Assembly (NCBI GenBank): GCA_035610835.1
Contig: CM069448.1
Coordinates: 4,775,607-4,839,606, forward strand
DNA: 64,000 nucleotides
Origin: Ophiura sarsii
Lineage: Eukaryota; Echinodermata; Ophiuroidea; Amphilepidida; Ophiuridae
Direction: 5' to 3'
Positions 21,174 through 33,890 of the stretch are shown here, piece after piece. Position 1 is the first letter of the stretch, and the number at the start of each line of letters is the position of its first letter. A model generated the notes under the pieces. The model did not search any database. It worked only from the letters and a program-made list of their open reading frames with translations, and was not told the origin of the DNA. The position numbers and the translations under genes were made by a program.

Positions 21174-21955
21174 AAAGGGTGTCGGAACCGATGCAAATTA
21201 GATTTAGGCAAAATGTAAATTTTTACTCCATTCACTCAAAACCCTACTTGTCCGAGGGAAAATGACTGATGATACTCAGAATTAGTCAAAAGATTCCTTG
21301 GATCCATGTACATATAGGGTGCTTCTCCACTAAAAGTGAAATGTCAAACGGGGTCACTAGGGGTCATTGAACTTTACAAAGGGAAAATATAAGGCATGCT
21401 CCGATTTTGACCGGGTTTCTTTTATTTTGTGGGCATTGATGAGACAAGAACAAAAGTCAATCATACCGTTAAGGTCAAAGGTCAAGAAAAGGTCCCTAGG
21501 GGTCAAAATGTAAATTTTCACTCCGCGCACTCAAAATACTACTTGTCCGAGACGAAATGACCGATGATTGTCAGAATTTGTCAAAAGATTCCTCTTATGC
21601 ATGTTCATATAGGGTGCTTCTCCATCAAAAGTGACATGTCAAACGGGGTCACTAGGGGTCATTGAACTATACAGGTGTAAAACTGAAGACATGCTCTGAT
21701 TTTGACCGGACTACTTTTTTCTTGTGCGCATTGATAAGCCAAGAAAAAAAGTCAATTATAAGTTTGGGGTCAAAGGTCAAGAAAAGGTCATTAGGGTTCA
21801 AAATGTATTTTTTAACTACTTCAGGGCTGAAATTTATAAAAACAATTATCAAATATAGTACAACTTAAGGTTATTGCCCTTTGACAACATATAGCAAGGT
21901 CAAAGGTCAAAGCCCTCGACTAATATCCGTGATCTAAGATCACAATTATCTCTAG

Positions 21956-23786
21956 TATGTTTTTGTATTTGTACGACAAAAACAAGAAATCTTCTTTCTT
22001 CCGTCATGGGACCTATAGCTCCGCAACCATTGAGCAGATTTTAACCATATTTGGTCATAAGTACCCTTATGTGTACCACTACTCAGGTTGTAAAGCATAA
22101 GGGGTCAAAGGTCACACAAGGGTAACTAGGGGTCAAAACGTGATTTTCATTTAAAACGCATTTGCAATTTAATAAAATGACCTAGGATCGTCAGAATTGG
22201 CCAACATATTCCTTTTGACCGTGCGCATATATAATAGTTCGGTTTTTTAAATCGAAAAATGTTTGGGGTTATTAGGGGTCAAAATGTAAATTTTACTCCA
22301 TTCACTCAAAACCCTACTTGTCTGAGGGAAAATGACTGATGATTCTCAGAATTAGTCAAAATATTCCTTGGATCAATGTTCATATAGGGTGCTTCTACAC
22401 TAAAAGTGACATATCAAACAAGGTCACTAGGGGTCATTGAACTTTACAGGGGGGAAATATAAGGCATGCTCCGATTTTGACCAGGTTTCTTTTATTTTGT
22501 GGGCATTGATGAGACAAGAACAAAAGTCAATAATACCATTAAGGTCAAAGGTCAAGAAAAGGTCCCTAGGGGTCAAAATGTACATTTTCACTCCGCGCAC
22601 TCAAAATACTACTTGTGTCCGAGACGAAATGACCGATGATTGTCAGAATTTATCAAAAGATTCCTCTTATCCATGTTCATATAGGGTGCTTCTCCATTAA
22701 AAGTGGCATGTCAAACGGGGTCACTAGGGGTCTTTGAACTTTACAGGGGGAAATATAAGGCATGCTCCGATTTTGACCGGGTTCCTTTTATTTTGTGGGC
22801 ATTGATGAGACAAGAACAAAAGTCAATCATACCATTAAGGTCAAAGGTCAAGAAAAGGTCCCTAGGGGTCAAAATGTACATTTTCACTCCGCGCACTCAA
22901 AATACTACTTGTCCGAGACGAAATGACCGATGATTGTCAGAATTTATCAACAGATTCCTCTTATCCATGTTCATATCGCACTCAAAATACTACTTGTCCA
23001 AGAGATAATGACCTATGATTGTCAGAATTAGTCAAAAGATTCCTCTTATCCATGTCCATATAGGGTCCTTCTCCATTAAAAGTGACATGTCACACGAGGT
23101 CACTAGAGGTCATTGAACTATACAGGTGAAAATCTTAAAACATGCTCCGATTTTGACGGGACTACTTTGTTCTTGTACGCATTGATCAGCCAAGCAAAAA
23201 AGTCAATTACAAGTTTTGGGTCAGAGGTCAAGAAAAGGTCACTAGGGGTCAAAACGTGATTTTCACTAAAAACGCATTTGCAATTTAGTGAAATGACCTA
23301 GGATCGTCAGAATTGGTCAACATATTCCTTTTGACCGTACGCATGTACAATAGTTCGGTTTTTAAAATCAAAAAATATTTGGGGTCACTAGGGGTCAAAA
23401 TGTAAATTTTCACTCCATTCACTCAAAATGCTACTTGTCCGAGAGGAAATGACCTATGATTGTCAGAATTAGTCAAAAGGTTCCTCTCATCCATGTTCAT
23501 ATAGGGTCCTTCTCCACTAAAAGTGACATGTCACACGGGGTCACTAGAGGTCATTGAACTTTACAAGTGAAAATCTTAAAACATGCTCCGATTTTGACGG
23601 GACTACCTTTTTCTTGTGCGCATTGATCAGCCAAGCAAAAAAGTCAATTACAAGTTTTGGGTCAGAGGTCAAGAAAAGGTCACTAGGGGTTCAACTGTAT
23701 TTATTTACTCCATTTACCACTCGAAGGGGTTAACATGTAACACACCCGACTAATATTCGTGATCTCCGATCACAGGTCATGTCTAG
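21956..23786 (+). mobile_element. Array unit B6, Helentron-like
   Basis: 1831 bp. 5' end of the TGTTTTTGT/ACAAAAACA type. The body has an extra duplicated sub-block (22437-22980). This is the first unit with the long-form 3' end: CCCGACTAATAT, hairpin GTGATCTCCGATCAC, AGGTCATGT and CTAG 23783-23786. Confidence 0.8.
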
Positions 23787-24839
23787 TTATTTCTTTCTCC
23801 TGTCATAAGACCTATAGCTCCGTAACCATTAAGCCGATTTTGACCATATTTGGTCATAAGTACCCTTATGTGCACCACTACTTAGGTTGTAAAGCATAAG
23901 GGGTCAAAGGTCACAAAAGGGTAACTAGGGGTCAAAACGTGATTTTCACTTAAAACGCATTTGCAATTTAGTGAAATGACCTAGGATCGTCAGAATTGGC
24001 CAACATATTCCTTTTGACCGTCCGCATATATAATAGTTCGGTTTTTTAAATCGAAATTTTATTTGGGGTTACTAGGGGTCAAAATTTAAATTTTTTCTCC
24101 ATTCACTTAAAACCCTACTTGTCCGAGGGGAAATGCCTGATGATACTCAGAATTGGTCAAAAGATTCCTTGGATCCATGTACATATATGGTGCTTCTATA
24201 CTAAAAGTGAAATGTCAAACGAGGACACTAGGGGTCATTGAACTTTACAAGGGGAAAATATAAGGCATGCTTCGATTTTGACCGGGTTTCTTTTATTTTG
24301 TGGGCATTGATGAGACAAGAACAAAAGTCAATCATATTGTTAAGGTCGAAGGTTAAGAAAAGGTCCCTAGGGGTCAAAATGTACATTTTTACTCCTCGCA
24401 CTCAAAATACTACTTGTCCGAGAGAAAATGACCTATGATTGTCAGAATTATTCAAAAGATTCCTCGTATCAATGTTCATATAGGGTGCTTCTCCACTAAA
24501 AGTGAAATGTCACACGGGGTCACTAGGGGTCATTGAACAATACAGGTGTAAAACTGAAGACATGCTCAGATTTTGACCGGACTACTTTTTTTCTTGTGCG
24601 CATTGATAAGCCAAGAAAAAAAGTCAATTATAAGTTAGGGGTCAAAGGTCAAGAAAAGGTCGTTAGGGTTCAAAATGTATTTTTTAAACTACTTCAGGGC
24701 TGAAATTTATAAAAACCAATTATCAAATATGGTACAATTTAAGATATTATAAGGTTATTGCCCTTTGACAACATATACCAAGGTCAAAGGTCAAAGCCCT
24801 CGACTAATATCCGTGATCTAAGATCACAATTATCTCTAG
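23787..24839 (+). mobile_element. Array unit B7, Helentron-like (short form)
   Basis: 1053 bp, no 5' hairpin. 3' hairpin GTGATCTAAGATCAC, CTAG 24836-24839. Carries the private variant AAGGTCGAAGGTTAAG near 24342, shared with unit B25 some 25 kb away. Confidence 0.8.
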
Positions 24840-26448
24840 TTCTTCTTTCTTTCTTTCTTTATATTAGTCGAGAAACGACTAATATACTGTATTTGTCCTG
24901 TTTCTTTCTTATATTAGTCGAGAAACGACTAATATACTGTATTCGTCCTGTTTCTTCTTATATTAGTCGAGAAACGACTAATATACTGTATTTGTCCTGT
25001 TTCTTTCTTCTTCTTTCTTTCTTTCTTTCTTTCTTTCTTTTTCTGTCATGGGACCTATAGCTCCGTAACCGTTGAGCCGATTTTAACCATATTTGGTCAT
25101 AAGAACCCTTATGTGCACCACTACTCAGGTTGAAAAGCATAAGGGGTCAAAGGTCACACAGGGGTCACTAGGGGTCAAAACGTGATTTTCACCTTAAAAC
25201 GCATTTGCAATTTAGTGAAATGACCTAGGATCGTCAAAATTGGTCCACATATTCCTTTTGACCGTACGCATGTACAAAAGAACGGTTTTTAAAATTAAAA
25301 ATCATTTGGGGTCACTAGGGGTCAAAATGTAAATTTTACTCCATTCACTCAAAACCCTACTTGTCCGAGGGAAAATGACTGATGATACTCAGAATTTGTC
25401 AAAAGATTCCTTGGATCAATGTTCATATAGGGTCCTTCCACACTAAAAGTGACATGTAAAACAGGGTCACTAGGGGTCATTGAACTTTACAAGGGGAATA
25501 TATAACGCATGCTCCGATTTTGAATGGGTTTCTTTTATTTTGTGGGCATTGATGAGACAAGAACAAAAGTCAATCATATTGTTAAGATCAAAGGTCAAGA
25601 AAAGGTCACTAGGGGTCAAAATGTACATTTTCACTCCTCGCACTCAAAATACTACTTGTCCAAGAGATAATGACCTATGATTGTCAGAATTAGTCAAAAG
25701 ATTTCTCTTATCCATGTCCATATAGGGTCCTTCTCCACTAAAAGTGACATGTCACACGAGGTCACTAGAGGTCATTGAACTATACAGGTGAAAATCTTAA
25801 GACATGCTCCGATTTTGACAAGACTACTTTTTTCTTGTGCGCATTAATCAGCCAAGCAAAAAAGTTAATTACAAGTTTTGGGTCAGAGGTCAAGAAAAGG
25901 TCACTAGGGGTCAAAACGTGATTTTCACTATAAACGCATTTGCAATTTAGTGAAATGACCTAGGATCGTCAGAATTGGTCAACATATTCCTTTTGACCGT
26001 ACGCATGTACAATAGTTCGGTTTTTAAAATCAAAAAATATTTGGGGTCACTAGGGGTCAAAATGTAAATTTTCACTCCATTCACTCAAAATGCTACTTGT
26101 CCGAGAGGAAATGACCTATGATTGTCAGAATTAGTCAAAAGGTTCCTCTCATCCATGTTCATATAGGGTCCTTCTCCACTAAAAGTGACATGTCACACGG
26201 GGTCACTAGAGGTCATTGAACTTTACAAGTGAAAATCTTAAAACATGCTCCGATTTTGACGGGACTACCTTTTTCTTGTGCGCATTGATCAGCCAAGCAA
26301 AAAAGTCAATTACAAGTTTTGGGTCAGAGGTCAAGAAAAGGTCACTAGGGGTTCAACTGTATTTATTTACTCCATTTACCACTCGAAGGGGTTAACATGT
26401 AATACACCCGACTAATATTCGTGATCTCCGATCACAGGTCATGTCTAG
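24840..26448 (+). mobile_element. Array unit B8, Helentron-like with three stacked 5' hairpins
   Basis: 1609 bp. ATATTAGTCG hairpins at 24861-24885, 24911-24935 and 24960-24984, each after TT and followed by CTGTATT(C/T)GTCCTGTTTC. Long-form 3' end, CTAG 26445-26448. Confidence 0.85.
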
Positions 26449-28033
26449 TTATATTAGTCGAGAAACGACTAATATACTGTATTCGTCCTGTTTCTTCTTC
26501 TTTTTCTGTCATGGGACCTATAGCTCCGTAACCGTTAAGCCGATTTTGACCATATTTGGTCATAAGAACCCTTATGTGCACCACTACTCAGGTTGAAAAG
26601 CATAAGGGGTCAAAGGTCACACAGGGGTCACTAGGGGTCAAAACGTGATTCAACATGCTCCGATTTTGCTCAAACTTTGACACTTTGTGCGCATTGACAA
26701 GAAAAGAAAAAAAGTCAATCATGACCTTGGGGTCAAATGTCAAACAGGGGTCATTAGGGGTCAAAACGTGATTTTCACTAAAAACGCATTTGCAATTTAG
26801 TGAAATGACCTAGGATCGTCAAAATTGGTCCACATATTCCTTTTGACCGTACGCATGTACAAAAGAACGGTTTTTAAAATTAAAAATCATTTGGGGTCAC
26901 TAGGGGTCAAAATGTAAATTTTACTCCATTCACTCAAAACCCTACTTGTCCGAGGGAAAATGACTGATGATACTCAGAATTCGTCAAAAGATTCCTTGGA
27001 TCAATGTTCATATAGGGTCCTTCCACACTAAACGTGACATGTCAAACAGGGTCACTAGGGGTCATTGAACTTTACAGGGGGAAAATATAACGCATGCTCC
27101 GATTTTGACCGGGTTTCTTTTATTTTGTGGGCATTGATGAGACAAGAACAAAAGTCAATCATACCGTTAAGATCAAAGGTCAAGAAAAGGTCACTAGGGG
27201 TCAAAATGTACATTTTCACTCCTCGCACTCAAAATACTACTTGTCCAAGAGATAATGACCTATGATTGTCAGAATAGGTCAAAAGATTCCTCTTATCCAT
27301 GTCCATATAGGGTCCTTCTCCATTAAAAGTGACATGTCACACGAGGTCACTAGAGGTCATTGAACTATACAGGTGAAAATCTTAAGACATACTCTGATTT
27401 TGACGGGACTACTTTTTTCTTGTGCGCATTGATCAGCCAAGCAAAAAAGTCAATTACAAGTTTTGGGTCAGAGGTCAAGAAAAGGTCACTAGGGGTCAAA
27501 ACGTGATTTTCACTAAAAACGCATTTGCAATTTATTGAAATGACCTAGGATCGTCAGAATTGGTCAACATATTCCTTTTGACCGTACGCATGTACAATAG
27601 TTCGGTTTTCAAAATCAAAAAATATTTGGGGTCACTAGGGGTCAAAATGTAAATTTTCACTCCATTCACTCAAAATGCTACTTGTCCGAGAGGAAATGAC
27701 CTATGATTGTCAGAATTAGTCAAAAGATTCCTCTCATCCATGTTCATATAGGGTCCTTCTCCACTAAAAGTGACATGTCACACGGGGTCACTAAAGGGCA
27801 TTGAACTTTACAGGTGAAAATCTTAAAACATGCTCCGATTTTGACGGGACTACCTTTTTCTTGTGCGCATTGATCAGCCAAGCAAAAAAGTCAATTACAA
27901 GTTTTGGGTCAGAGGTCAAGAAAAGGTCACTAGGGGTTCAACTGTATTTATTTACTCCATTTACCACTCGAAGGGGTTAACATGTAACACACCCGACTAA
28001 TATTCGTGATCTCCGATCACAGGTCATGTCTAG
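26449..28033 (+). mobile_element. Array unit B9, Helentron-like (long form)
   Basis: 1585 bp. One ATATTAGTCG hairpin at 26451-26475. An extra ~120-bp block (26650-26770) precedes the usual body. Long-form 3' end, CTAG 28030-28033. Confidence 0.85.
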
Positions 28034-29483
28034 TATGTTTTTGTATTTGGTTGACAAAAACAAGAAATCTTTCTTTTTCTGTCATGGGACCTATAGCTCC
28101 GTAACCATTGACCCGATTTTGACCATATTTGGTCATAAGAACCCTTATGTGCACCACTACTGAGGTTGTAAAGCATAAGGGGTCAAAGGTCACACAGAGG
28201 TCACTAGGGGTCAAAACGTGATTTTCACTTAAAACGCATTTGCAATTTAGTGAAATGACCTATGACCGTCAGAATTGGTCAACATATTCCTTTTGACCGT
28301 ACGCATGTACAAAAGAACGGTTTTTAAAATTAAAAATCATTTGGGGTCACTAGGGGTCAAAATGTAAATTTTACTCCATTCACTCAAAACCCTACTTGTC
28401 CGAGGGAAAATGACTGATGAAACTCAGAATTGGTCAAAAGATTCCTTTGATCAATGTTCATATAGGGTCCTTCCACACTAAAAGTGACATGTCAAACGAG
28501 GTCACTAGAGGTCATTGAACTTTACAGGGCAAAAATATAAGGCATGCTTCGATTTTGACCGGGTTTCTTTTATTTTGTGGGCATTGATAAGACAAGAACA
28601 AAAGTCAATCATACCGTTAAGATCAAAGGTCAATAAAAGGTCACTAGGGGTCAAAATGTACATTTTTACTCCTCGCACTCAAAATACTACTTGTCCAAGA
28701 GATAATGACCTATGATTGTCAGAATTAGTCAAAAGATTCCTCTTATCCATGTCCATATAGGGTCCTTCTCCACTAAAAGTGACATGTTACACGAGGTCAC
28801 TAGAGGTCATTGAACTATACAGGTGAAAATCTTAAGACATGCTCCGATTTTAACAAAACTACTTTTTTCTTGTGCGCATTGATCAGCCAAGCAAAAAAGT
28901 CAATTACAAGTTTTGGGTCAGAGGTCAAAAAAAGGTCACTAGGGGTCAAAACGTGATTTTCACTAAAAACGCATTTGCAATTTAGTGAAATGACCTAGGA
29001 TCGTCAGAATTGGTCAACATATTCCTTTTGACCGTACGCATGTACAATAGTTCGGTTTTTAAAATCAAAAAATATTTGGAGTCACTAGGGGTCAAAATGT
29101 AAATTTTCACTCCGCGCACTCAAAATGCTACTTGTCCGAGAAGAAATGACCTATGATTGTCAGAATTAGTCAAAAGGTTCCTCTCATCCATGTTCATATA
29201 GGGTCCTTCTCCACTAAAAGTGACATGTCACACGGGGTCACTAGAGGTCATTGAACTTTACAAGTGAAAATCTTAAAACATGCTCCGATTTTGACGGGAC
29301 TACCTTTTTCTTGTGCGCATTGATCAGCCAAGCAAAAAAGTCAATTACAAGTTTTGGGTCAGAGGTCAAGAAAAGGTCACTAGGGGTTCAACTGTATTTA
29401 TTTACTCCATTTACCACTCGAAGGAGTTAACATGTAACACATCCGACTAATATTCGTGATCTCCGATCACAGGTCATGTCTAG
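28034..29483 (+). mobile_element. Array unit B10, Helentron-like (long form)
   Basis: 1450 bp. 5' hairpin TGTTTTTGT/ACAAAAACA. The body carries variant Y (GATAAGACAAG and GGTCAATAAAAGG). 3' end CTAG 29480-29483. Confidence 0.85.
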
Positions 29484-30923
29484 TATGTTTTTGTATTCGT
29501 CCCGTTTCTTCATTCTTCTGTCATGAGACCTATAGCTCCGTAACCATTGAGCCGATTTGGACCATATTTGGTCGTAAGTACCCTTATGTGCACCACTACT
29601 CAAGTTGTAAAGCATAAGGGGTCAAAGGTCACACAGGGGTCACTAGGGGTCAAAACGTGATTTTCACTTAAAACGCATTTGCAATTTAGTGAAATGACCT
29701 AGGATCGTCAGAATTGGCCAACATATTCCTTTTGACCGTACACATGTATAATAGTTCGGTTTTTAAAATCAAAGAATATTTGGGGTCACTAGGGGTCAAA
29801 ATATAAATTGTTACTCCATTCACTCAAAACCCTACTTGTCCGAGGGAAAATGACTGATGATACTCAGAATTGGTCAAAAGATTCCTTGGATCAATGTTCA
29901 TATAGGGTCCTTCCACACTAAAAGTGACATGTCAAACAGGGTCACTAGGGGTCATTGAACTTTACAAAAGGAAAATATAACGCATGCTCCGATTTTGACA
30001 GGGTTTCTTTTATTTTGTGGGCATTGATGAGACAAGAACAAAAGTCAATCATACCGTTAAGATCAAAGGTCAAGAAAAGGTCACTAGGGGTCAAAATGTA
30101 CATTTTCACTCCTCGCACTCAAAATACTACTTGTCCAAGAGATAATGACCTATGATTGTCAGAATAGGTCAAAAGATTCCTCTTATCCATGTCCATATAG
30201 GGTCCTTCTCCATTAAAAGTGACATGTCACACGAGGTCACTAGAGGTCATTGAACTATACAGGTGAAAATCTTAAGACATGCTCTGATTTTAACAGGACT
30301 ACTTTTTTCCTGTGCGCATTGATCAGCCAAGCAAAAAAGTCAATTACAAGTTTTGGGTCAGAGGTCAAGAAAAGGTCACTAGGGGTCAAAACTTGATTTT
30401 CACTAAAAACGCATTTGCAATTTAGTGAAATGACCTAGGATCGTCAGAATTGGTCAACATATTCCTTTTGACCGTACGCATGTACAATAGTTCGGTTTTT
30501 AAAATCAAAAAATATTTGGGGTCACTAGGGGTCAAAATGTAAATTTTCACTCCATTCACTCAAAATGCTACTTGTCCGAGAGGAAATGACCTATGATTGT
30601 CAGAATTAGTCAAAAGATTCCTCTCATCCATGTTCATATAGGGTCCTTCTCCACTAAATATGACATGTCACACGGGGTCACTAGAGGTCATTGAACTTTA
30701 CAGGTGAAAATCTTGAAACATGCTCCGATTTTGACAAAACTACCTTTTTCTTGTGCGCATTGATCAGCCAAGCAAAAAAGTCAATTACAAGTTTTGGGTC
30801 AGAGGTCAAGAAAAGGTCACTAGGGGTTCAACTGTATTTATTTACTCCATTTACCACTCGAAGGGGTTAACATGTAACACATTCGACTAATATTCGTGAT
30901 CTCCGATCACAGTCCATGTCTAG
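29484..30923 (+). mobile_element. Array unit B11, Helentron-like (long form), chimeric 5' end
   Basis: 1440 bp. The 5' end reads ATGTTTTTGTATTCGTCCCG: the first half of the TGTTTTTGT family joined to the CGTCCTGTTTC tail of the ATATTAGTCG family, with both hairpins lost. Body variant X. 3' end CTAG 30920-30923, with AGTCCATGT in place of AGGTCATGT. Confidence 0.85.
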
Positions 30924-32395
30924 TTATATTAGTCGAGAAACGACTAATATACTGTATTCGTCCTGTTTCTTCTTCTTTCTTCTTCTTCTTCTGTCATGGG
31001 ACCTATAGCTCCGTAACCATTGACCCGATTTTGACCATATTTGGTCATAAGAACCCTTATGTGCACCACTACTCAGGTTGTAAAGCATAAGGGGTCAAAA
31101 GTCACACAGGGGTCACTAGGGGTCAAAACGTGATTTTCACTTAAAACGCATTTCCAATTTAGTGAAATGACCTAGGATCGTCAAAATTAGTCCACATATT
31201 CCTTTTGACCGTACGCATGTACAAAAGAACGGTTTTTAAAATTAAAAATCATTTGGGGTCACTAGGGGTCAAAATGTAAATTTTACTCCATTCACTCAAA
31301 ACCCTACTTGTCCGAGGGAAAATGACTGATGATACTCAGAATTGGTCAAAAGATTCCTTGGATCAATGTTCATATAGGGTCCTTCCACACTAAAAGTGAC
31401 ATGTCAAACAGGGTCACTAGGGGTCATTGAACTTTACAGGGGGAAAATATAATGCATGCTCCGATTTTGACCGGGTTTCTTTTATTTTGTGGGCATTAAT
31501 GAGACAAGAACAAAAGTCAATCATACCGTTAAGATCAAAGGTCAAGAAAAGGTCACTAGGGGTCAAAATGTACATTTTCACTCCTCGCACTCAAAATACT
31601 ACTTGTCCAAGAGATAATGACCTATAATTGTCAGAATTGGTCAAAAGATTCCTCTTATCCATGTCCATATAGGGTCCTTCTCCACTAAAAGTGGCATGTC
31701 ACACGAGGTCACACGAGGTCATTGAACTATACAGGTGAAAATCTTAAGACATGCTCCGATTTTAACGGGACTACTTTGTTCTTGTGCGCATTAATCAGCC
31801 AAGCAAAAAAGTTAATTACAAGTTTTGGGTCAGAGGTCAAGAAAAGGTCACTAGGGGTCAAAACGTGATTTTCACTAAAAACGCATTTGCAATTTAGTGA
31901 AATGACCTAGGATCGTCAGAATTGGTCAACATATTCCTTTTGACCGTACGCATGTACAATAGTTCGGTTTTTAAAATCAAAAAATATTTGGGGTCACTAG
32001 GGGTCAAAATGTAAATTTTCACTCCATTCACTCAAAATGCTACTTGTCCGAGAGGAAATGACCTATGATTGTCAGAATTAGTCAAAAGATTCCTCTCATC
32101 CATGTTAATATAGGGTCCTTCTCCACTAAAAGTGACATGTCACACGGGGTCACTAGAGGTCATTGAACTTTACAGGTGAAAATCTTAAAACATGCTCTGA
32201 TTTTGACGGGACTTCCTATTTCTTGTGCGCATTGATCAGCCAAGCAAAAAAGTCAATTACAAGTTTTGGGTCAGAGGTCAAGAAAAGGTCACTAGGGGTT
32301 CAACTGTATTTATTTACTCCATTTATCACTCGAAGGGGTTAACATGTAACACACCCGACTAATATTCGTGATCTCCGATCACAGGTCATGTCTAG
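30924..32395 (+). mobile_element. Array unit B12, Helentron-like (long form)
   Basis: 1472 bp. ATATTAGTCG hairpin at 30926-30950. Body variant X. Long-form 3' end, CTAG 32392-32395. Confidence 0.85.
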
Positions 32396-33890
32396 TTATA
32401 TTAGTCGAGAAACGACTAATATACTGTATTATATTAGTCGAGAAACGACTAATATACTGTATTCGTGCTGTTTCTTCTTCTTCTTCTTCTTCTTGGCCTT
32501 CTGACCTCTGACCTCCTGCGCCGTAACCGTTGGGCCGATTTTGATCAAACTTGGTCACAAGTACACTTGTGTGCACCACTACTCAGGTTTCAAAGCACAA
32601 AAGGTCAAAGGTCACACAGGGGTCACAGGGGTCAAAAACGTGATTTTTCACTTAAAACGCATTTGCAATTTAGTGAAATGACCTAGGATCTTCAGAATTG
32701 GTCAACATGTTCCTTTTGACCGTACGCATGTACAATAGTTCGGTTTTTAAAATCAAAATATATTTGAGGTCAGTAGGGGTCAAAATGTAATATTTTCTCC
32801 ATTCACTCAAAACCCTACTTGTCCGAGGGAAATTAACTGATGATACTCAGAATTGGTCAAAAGATTCCCCTTGACCATGTACATATAGGTTGCTCCTGCA
32901 TTAAAAGTGACATGTCACACGGGGTCACTAGAGGTCATTGAACTATACAGGTGAAAATCTTAAGACATGCTCCGATTTTAACATGACTACTTTTTTCTTG
33001 TGCGCATTGATAAGCCAAGAAAAAAAGTCAATCATAAGTTTTGGGTCAAAGGTCAAGAAAAGGTCACTAGGGGTCAAAATGTAAATGTTCACTCCATTCA
33101 CTCAAAATGCTACTTGTCCGAGGGAAAATGACTGATGATACTCAGAATTGGTCAAAAGATTCCCCTTGACCATGTACATATAGGTTGCTCCTGCATTAAA
33201 AGTGACATGTCACACGGGGTCACTAGAGGTCATTGAACTATACAAGTGAAAATCTTAAGACATGCTCCGATTTTGACGGGACTACTTTTTTCTTGTGCGC
33301 ATTGATCAGCTTAGAAAAAAAGTCAATCATAAGTTTTGGGTCAAAGGTCAAAAAAAGGTCACTAGGGTTTAAAATGTAAATGTTCACTCCATTCACTCAA
33401 AATGCTACTTGTCCGAGGGAAAATGACTGATGATTGTCAGAATTGGTCAAACGATTCCTCTTGACTATGTTCATATAGGTTGCTCCTGTACTAAAAGTGA
33501 CATGTCACACGGGGTCACTAGAGGTCATTGAACTATACAGGTGAAAATCTTAAGACATGCTCCGATTTTGACGGAATTACTTTTTTCTTGCGCGCATTGA
33601 TAAGCCAAGAAAAAAAGTCAATCATAAGTTTGGGGTCAAAGGTCAAGAAAAGGTCACTAGGGGTCAAAAAGTGATTTTCACTTAAAACGCCGTTGCAATT
33701 TAGTGAAATTACCATAGGATCGTCAGAATTGGCCAACATATTCCTGTTGACCGTACGCATATACAATAGTTCGGTTTTTAAAATCAAAACTGAACGCTGA
33801 TTGGTTCCAACAAATACGCACATCCCCGCTCTCTAACTACCAAATCCGCTAGACTAATATCCGCGATCTCCGATCGCAGCTTATGTCTAG
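32396..33890 (+). mobile_element. Array unit B13, Helentron-like, distinct body and GCGATC 3' end
   Basis: 1495 bp. Two ATATTAGTCG hairpins (32398-32422, 32431-32455), the second inserted after the TT of the first tail. The body start differs (GGCCTTCTGACCTCTGACC), and three ~300-bp sub-blocks carry ATATAGGTTGCTCC. The 3' hairpin is GCGATCTCCGATCGC (33863-33877) with AGCTTATGT and CTAG 33887-33890. Its last ~110 bp recur in B26. Confidence 0.85.

Larger units (their letters stand above)
18946..21955 (+). mobile_element. Array unit B5, Helentron-like, enlarged by inverted blocks and an insertion
   Basis: 3010 bp. Starts with a different 5' hairpin (TGTTTTTGT...ACAAAAACA). After two ordinary sub-blocks come two tandem palindromic blocks (about 19860-20560), then about 650 bp of foreign sequence (20570-21210) with a tRNA-like stretch and a MITE. 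The array sequence then resumes. 3' end of the short type, CTAG 21952-21955. Confidence 0.75.
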
